Positions 60,223-64,000 of a DNA stretch of 64,000 bases are shown here, in pieces. The notes beneath the pieces were generated by a model. It saw only the letters and a list, made by a program, of their open reading frames with translations, ran no database searches and was not told where the DNA came from. The stretch is from Bacteroidota bacterium (lineage in GTDB: Bacteria; Bacteroidota; Bacteroidia; Chitinophagales; Chitinophagaceae). Position numbers and translations under genes: made by a program. The stretch is taken from positions 1 through 64,000 of the forward strand of contig JAKPSI010000078.1 in the NCBI GenBank assembly GCA_029555415.1, written 5' to 3'. Each line of letters starts with the position of its first letter. Positions within the stretch are counted from its first letter, which is position 1.

Positions 60223-60499
60223 AACCTATTACAAGCAAAATAAAGCCCACTCAGGCAAAGACTGGTAAAGCCTTGAAAAAGGAAATTGAAGCGTATAAAA
60301 CGCTTCTTAATGGCCATTACCAATATTCTGTACTACGATTGAGAGGGCGCAGGAAATGGCAAGAATCCCAGATTTTTTATTTTACCCTTAAAAAAAAGCC
60401 ATTTTTTCATACATTTAGCTATATATCAGTACTTTAGAGTGGGCGATAGTTAGTAGCAAATTAAATTATAATTAATCGTCAAGTTTTAAACCAACTCTA
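60223..60499. other. Spacer before the restriction-modification gene
   Basis: 277 AT-rich bases. One frame stays open from about 60215 to a TAG near 60437 but has no ATG and no known motif. A degenerate -7-like box TACTTTAG at about 60430-60437 could serve the gene starting at 60500. No strong hairpin. Confidence 0.4.
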
Positions 60500-63400
60500 A
60501 TGAGCTTCCAGATTGTTCTTAGCAAGTACAGGAAAATTTCATTTTCAGAAAAGGATAAAGGCGAACGATTTGAAAGGTTGATGAAAGCCTACCTTTTAAC
60601 CGAACCCAAATACGCTTTCAAGTTCAAAAAAGTATGGCTATGGGAAGAGTTTCCCGGTAGGCAAGATTTAGGGGGTAATGATACCGGTATAGATTTAGTA
60701 GCCCTTACAAATGAGGGTGATTATTGGGCCATTCAATGCAAGTGTTATCAGGAAACCTCCACAATTGACAAACCCGCTGTTGATAGCTTCCTCTCCACTT
60801 CCAGCCGCCATTTTAAAGGTGAGGACTTAAAAACCTATTCCTTTGCTCATAGACTTTGGATATCTACCACAAACAAATGGGGGCCTAATGCACAGGAAGC
60901 CATTAAAAATCAGAACCCTCAAGTTTCCCGAATCAATTTGTACGACCTAATTAATGCCCCGGTAGATTGGGAAAAATTAGACAATGGCATCACAGGTGAA
61001 GTTGCCCGTAATAGCAAGAAGAAATTAAAGCAACACCAAAGCGATGCTGTGAACATGGCCCATGAACATTACAGGACCAACGCAAGAGGAAAGTTAATCA
61101 TGGCTTGTGGAACAGGAAAAACTTACACTTCTCTGCGAATAGCCGAAACTGAAACAGACGGAAAGGGCCTTATTCTTTTTCTTGTCCCTTCAATAGCCTT
61201 GTTAGGACAGACATTAAACGAATGGTATGCTGACGCCGCTGAACCTATCAACGCTATATGTATTTGTTCAGACCCCGAAGTTTCCAGAAATAGAAAAAAG
61301 CTCGACGACATCGACACCTCTTCCGTTGTGGACCTTGCTTTACCAGCTTCCACCAATGAAAAAAATATTATTGACCAATTCAAGAAATTAGAATCCAGCA
61401 GCAACAAAGGACTTACAGTTGTATTCTCTACTTATCAATCCATTGACGTTATTTCCAAAGCCCAAAAAGCTCTGGAAAAACAATATCCCAAATATGCAGA
61501 ATTTGACTTAGTAATATGTGACGAGGCACACCGCACCACAGGTGTTTCCTTGGCCGACGAGGACGAAAGTGCTTTTACCAAGGTACACGACAACGATTTT
61601 TTAAAAGCCAAGAAAAGGCTTTACATGACCGCTACGCCACGCTTATACGACGACAACACCAAAAGCAAAGCGGCGCAAGCTGACGCCTATCTCTGCTCCA
61701 TGGATGATATGGAAATGTATGGCGACGAAATTTATAGAATCGGTTTTGGTGAGGCAGTAGATAAGGACCTATTAACAGATTACAAGGTCCTAATTCTTAC
61801 CCTCAACCAAAATGACGTTCCCCCTGTAATTCAAAAGATGATTGCCGATAAAGAAAGCGAAATCAACACCGATGACGCTTCTAAATTAATCGGCTGTATC
61901 AACGCATTATCAAAACAGATTTTGGGGGATGAAGGAATCATTAAAGAATCAGACCCCGAACCTATGCGAAGAGCCGTTGCCTTTTGTCAATCCATAGCCG
62001 TTTCCAAAAAAATCACAGCCACCTTCAATGTTGCGTCTGAATCCTATATTTCTGAATTACCAACGGATGCACAAAACTCAATGCAGCTAATAGCTTCCAA
62101 ACATATTGACGGCACCATGAATGCCACGGAAAGAAATGACTTACTGGGATGGCTTAAGGAAGAACCCGCAGAAAGAGAATGCAGAGTTTTAACTAATGTA
62201 AGATGCTTGAGTGAAGGTGTTGATGTACCATCCTTGGATGCAGTCCTGTTTTTATCGGCTCGTAACTCACAGGTTGACGTAGTTCAATCTGTTGGTCGTG
62301 TAATGCGAAAAGCTCCAAATAAAAAATATGGTTATATTATCATTCCAATAGTCGTTCCTGCCGACGTGGAAGCCGACAAAGCTTTGGATGACAATGAACG
62401 TTATAAAGTGGTTTGGACAGTACTTAACGCCTTACGCGCTCATGATGACCGTTTCAATGCTACTGTTAATAAAATCGAGCTTAATAAAAAAAGGCCTGAC
62501 CAGATTTTAGTTGGTCGTCCTACATGGGGTTTTGATGATGAAGGGCAACCTTTTGAAGTAAATGACGACCAATCGCCTTATAGTACCAAAAACATATCAG
62601 AACAGCTATCTCTTCAGTTTGAACAACTTCAATCAGTTGTCTTCGCAAGAATGGTTCAAAAAGTTGGCGACAAACGGTACTGGGAACAATGGGCCAAATC
62701 AGTGGCTGAAATCGCACAGCGACAAAACGAGAGAATAACAAAGCTTGTAAACGAAGATAAGAAACACCAGAAAGCCTTTGAAAGTTTCCTGAAAGGGTTA
62801 CATAAAAACATTAACCCTTCAATAACTCAAACAGAAGCTATCGAAATGCTTTCTCAGCACATTATTACTAAACCAGTATTTGACGCCTTGTTTGAAAATT
62901 ATTCATTTGTACAGAATAACCCTATGAGCCAATCCATGCAAAAAATGCTGGATTTGCTTGAAGAACAATCATTAGAAAAGGATGCTGAAACATTAGACAA
63001 ATTCTACAACTCAGTTAAAATGAGGGCAGCTGGCATCGACAATGCCGAGGGCAAACAACGGATTATTATTGAGCTTTATGACAAGTTTTTCAAAACTGCT
63101 TTCCCGAAAATGGTAGAAAAGCTGGGTATTGTTTACACTCCTATTGAAGTTGTTGATTTTATTATTCAGTCAGTCGCTGATATTCTACAAAAAGAGTTTT
63201 CCAGAAATATATCAGACGAAAACATTCACATTTTAGACCCATTTACTGGTACAGGAACATTTATAACAAGATTGCTTCAAAGTGGTTTGATTAGCAAAAA
63301 TGATTTAGAGCGAAAATACGACAAGGAAATCCATTGTAATGAAATAGTGCTATTAGCATATTATATAGCAGCGGTTAATATAGAAAATGCATATCACGAT

Positions 63401-64000
63401 TTACTAGGTGAAGATGCCGCATATAAATCTTTCGAGGGCATATGTTTAACCGATACATTTCAATTAGGCGAGTCGCAAGACGGCGAAAAACTATTTTCAG
63501 AAATGTTTCCACAAAACAGCAAACGTGTACAACGCCAACAAAATGCTCCTTTGAAGATTATAATTGGGAATCCGCCTTATTCAATTGGCCAAAAATCTGC
63601 AAATGATAATGCAGCAAATCAATCATATCCAACTTTAGATAGTCGTATAGTACATACATATGCAAAAGGAAGTACCGCAACTTCCATCAAAGCATTATAC
63701 GACCCATATATAAAAGCTTTTCGTTGGAGCACAGATAGATTAGATAAAACAGGAGGCATCATTTGTTTCGTCACTAATGCTGGATGGCTTGAAACAAATG
63801 GGATGGATGGCTTTCGCAAGTCATTAGAAAAGGAATTCACTTCAATTTACATTTTTAATTTAAGAGGCAACCAACGTACAAGTGGAATTCAAAGCCGAAA
63901 AGAGGGTGGAAAAATTTTTGGAAGTGGCTCAAGAACTGCAATATCCATTACTCTTTTAGTCAAAAATCCTAAGGTAAAATCTGATAAAGCAACAATTCTA
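60500..64000 (+). CDS. Type ISP-like single-chain restriction-modification enzyme (partial, 3' end missing)
   Basis: 1167 codons without a stop to the window edge; the start is the ATG at 60500. Mrr-like PD-(D/E)xK nuclease at about 20-150 (GIDLVALTNEGDYWAIQCK: D65, Q79-x-K81). SF2 helicase about 170-600: Walker A ACGTGKT (202-208), DEAH box D341-H344, MTATPR, and motif VI QSVGRVMRKAP. A helical coupler follows, then an N6-adenine methylase with AdoMet motif DPFTGTGTF (from D913) and catalytic NPPY (1024-1027). The missing part should hold the target-recognition domain. This order is that of LlaGI/LlaBIII-type enzymes (about 1570 residues), which methylate and cut DNA with one polypeptide. 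AT-rich, likely acquired. Confidence 0.9.
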   Translation, partial: MSFQIVLSKYRKISFSEKDKGERFERLMKAYLLTEPKYAFKFKKVWLWEEFPGRQDLGGNDTGIDLVALTNEGDYWAIQCKCYQETSTIDKPAVDSFLSTSSRHFKGEDLKTYSFAHRLWISTTNKWGPNAQEAIKNQNPQVSRINLYDLINAPVDWEKLDNGITGEVARNSKKKLKQHQSDAVNMAHEHYRTNARGKLIMACGTGKTYTSLRIAETETDGKGLILFLVPSIALLGQTLNEWYADAAEPINAICICSDPEVSRNRKKLDDIDTSSVVDLALPASTNEKNIIDQFKKLESSSNKGLTVVFSTYQSIDVISKAQKALEKQYPKYAEFDLVICDEAHRTTGVSLADEDESAFTKVHDNDFLKAKKRLYMTATPRLYDDNTKSKAAQADAYLCSMDDMEMYGDEIYRIGFGEAVDKDLLTDYKVLILTLNQNDVPPVIQKMIADKESEINTDDASKLIGCINALSKQILGDEGIIKESDPEPMRRAVAFCQSIAVSKKITATFNVASESYISELPTDAQNSMQLIASKHIDGTMNATERNDLLGWLKEEPAERECRVLTNVRCLSEGVDVPSLDAVLFLSARNSQVDVVQSVGRVMRKAPNKKYGYIIIPIVVPADVEADKALDDNERYKVVWTVLNALRAHDDRFNATVNKIELNKKRPDQILVGRPTWGFDDEGQPFEVNDDQSPYSTKNISEQLSLQFEQLQSVVFARMVQKVGDKRYWEQWAKSVAEIAQRQNERITKLVNEDKKHQKAFESFLKGLHKNINPSITQTEAIEMLSQHIITKPVFDALFENYSFVQNNPMSQSMQKMLDLLEEQSLEKDAETLDKFYNSVKMRAAGIDNAEGKQRIIIELYDKFFKTAFPKMVEKLGIVYTPIEVVDFIIQSVADILQKEFSRNISDENIHILDPFTGTGTFITRLLQSGLISKNDLERKYDKEIHCNEIVLLAYYIAAVNIENAYHDLLGEDAAYKSFEGICLTDTFQLGESQDGEKLFSEMFPQNSKRVQRQQNAPLKIIIGNPPYSIGQKSANDNAANQSYPTLDSRIVHTYAKGSTATSIKALYDPYIKAFRWSTDRLDKTGGIICFVTNAGWLETNGMDGFRKSLEKEFTSIYIFNLRGNQRTSGIQSRKEGGKIFGSGSRTAISITLLVKNPKVKSDKATIL

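Larger units (their letters stand above)
59270..64000. other. AT-rich accessory region, right end outside window
   Basis: From about 59270 base composition shifts to AT-rich and codon choice to AAA, GAA, ATT and TTA, unlike the GC-neutral genes to the left. The change falls just after the PAP2 terminator. It holds a predicted winged-helix/membrane protein gene and a restriction-modification gene. No integrase, tRNA or direct repeat marking an edge was seen in the visible part. Confidence 0.65.

Noticed and set aside
60215-60437. Open frame without ATG between the two island genes
   Set aside because: No start codon better than TTG, lysine/phenylalanine-rich translation typical of AT-rich noise, no motif.

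Overview
The window looks like a chromosomal segment of a member of the Bacteroidota, most likely family Chitinophagaceae. The evidence is: proteins with type IX secretion (T9SS) C-terminal sorting domains of both kinds (type A at 399-1802, type B at 45985-48789); lipoproteins and signal peptides ending in AQ; TAnnTTTG-type promoter boxes (e.g. upstream of pfkA at 21917-21924); almost no Shine-Dalgarno sequences; and a set of free-living heterotroph enzymes typical of that family. No rRNA, tRNA or CRISPR was seen.

Layout. 1-10 kb: secreted and lipoprotein genes, a secreted Xaa-Pro aminopeptidase, a rhodanese-thioredoxin fusion, a BNR-type propeller protein and a peroxiredoxin. 10.4-13.9 kb: smc. 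14-22 kb: an esterase, a tandem universal stress protein, arginase, an RmlD-like reductase and a prolyl oligopeptidase. 22-24.5 kb: a pfkA-pyk glycolytic operon. 25-34.5 kb: two divergent operons that together look like a periplasmic 3-keto-glycoside pathway. It comprises an FAD/[3Fe-4S] GMC dehydrogenase, its Tat-carrying small subunit, a lipoprotein cytochrome c, a DUF1080 (3-keto-disaccharide hydrolase) protein, three TIM-barrel isomerases, a Gfo/Idh/MocA oxidoreductase and an NupG-like importer. One of these operons is split by a 615-bp cassette that carries a GxxExxY gene between terminal inverted repeats. 34.6-49.4 kb: a TlpA-like protein, CutC, a Tat-exported glycosylasparaginase, thioredoxin, an FMN reductase-pirin-pirin operon under a 20-bp palindrome, an esterase, an M20 peptidase and a large T9SS type B adhesin-like protein. 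49.4-59.2 kb: tandem X-Pro dipeptidyl-peptidase-like (CocE/NonD) hydrolases, a GH20 hexosaminidase, a NagB-PIG-L fusion (together amino-sugar salvage), a Bax-inhibitor-1 protein and a PAP2 phosphatase.

From about 59.27 kb to the right edge base composition becomes AT-rich and codon use changes. This accessory stretch holds a 237-residue predicted winged-helix/membrane protein and the first 1167 codons of a single-polypeptide (type ISP-like) restriction-modification enzyme, with nuclease, SF2 helicase and N6-adenine methylase in that order. It is cut by the window end.

Intergenic spaces hold several families of short degenerate tandem repeats: CTCCATT/ATTATCC, TTACCTCTTACC, AGCTGCAAGC, CGCAGATT, CGCAGCGACG and ATTCAACATTC. 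One of them abuts the stop codon of minus-strand genes in a constant orientation. They also lengthen open frames artificially, so several starts were moved downstream to the codon preceding a signal peptide or conserved domain.
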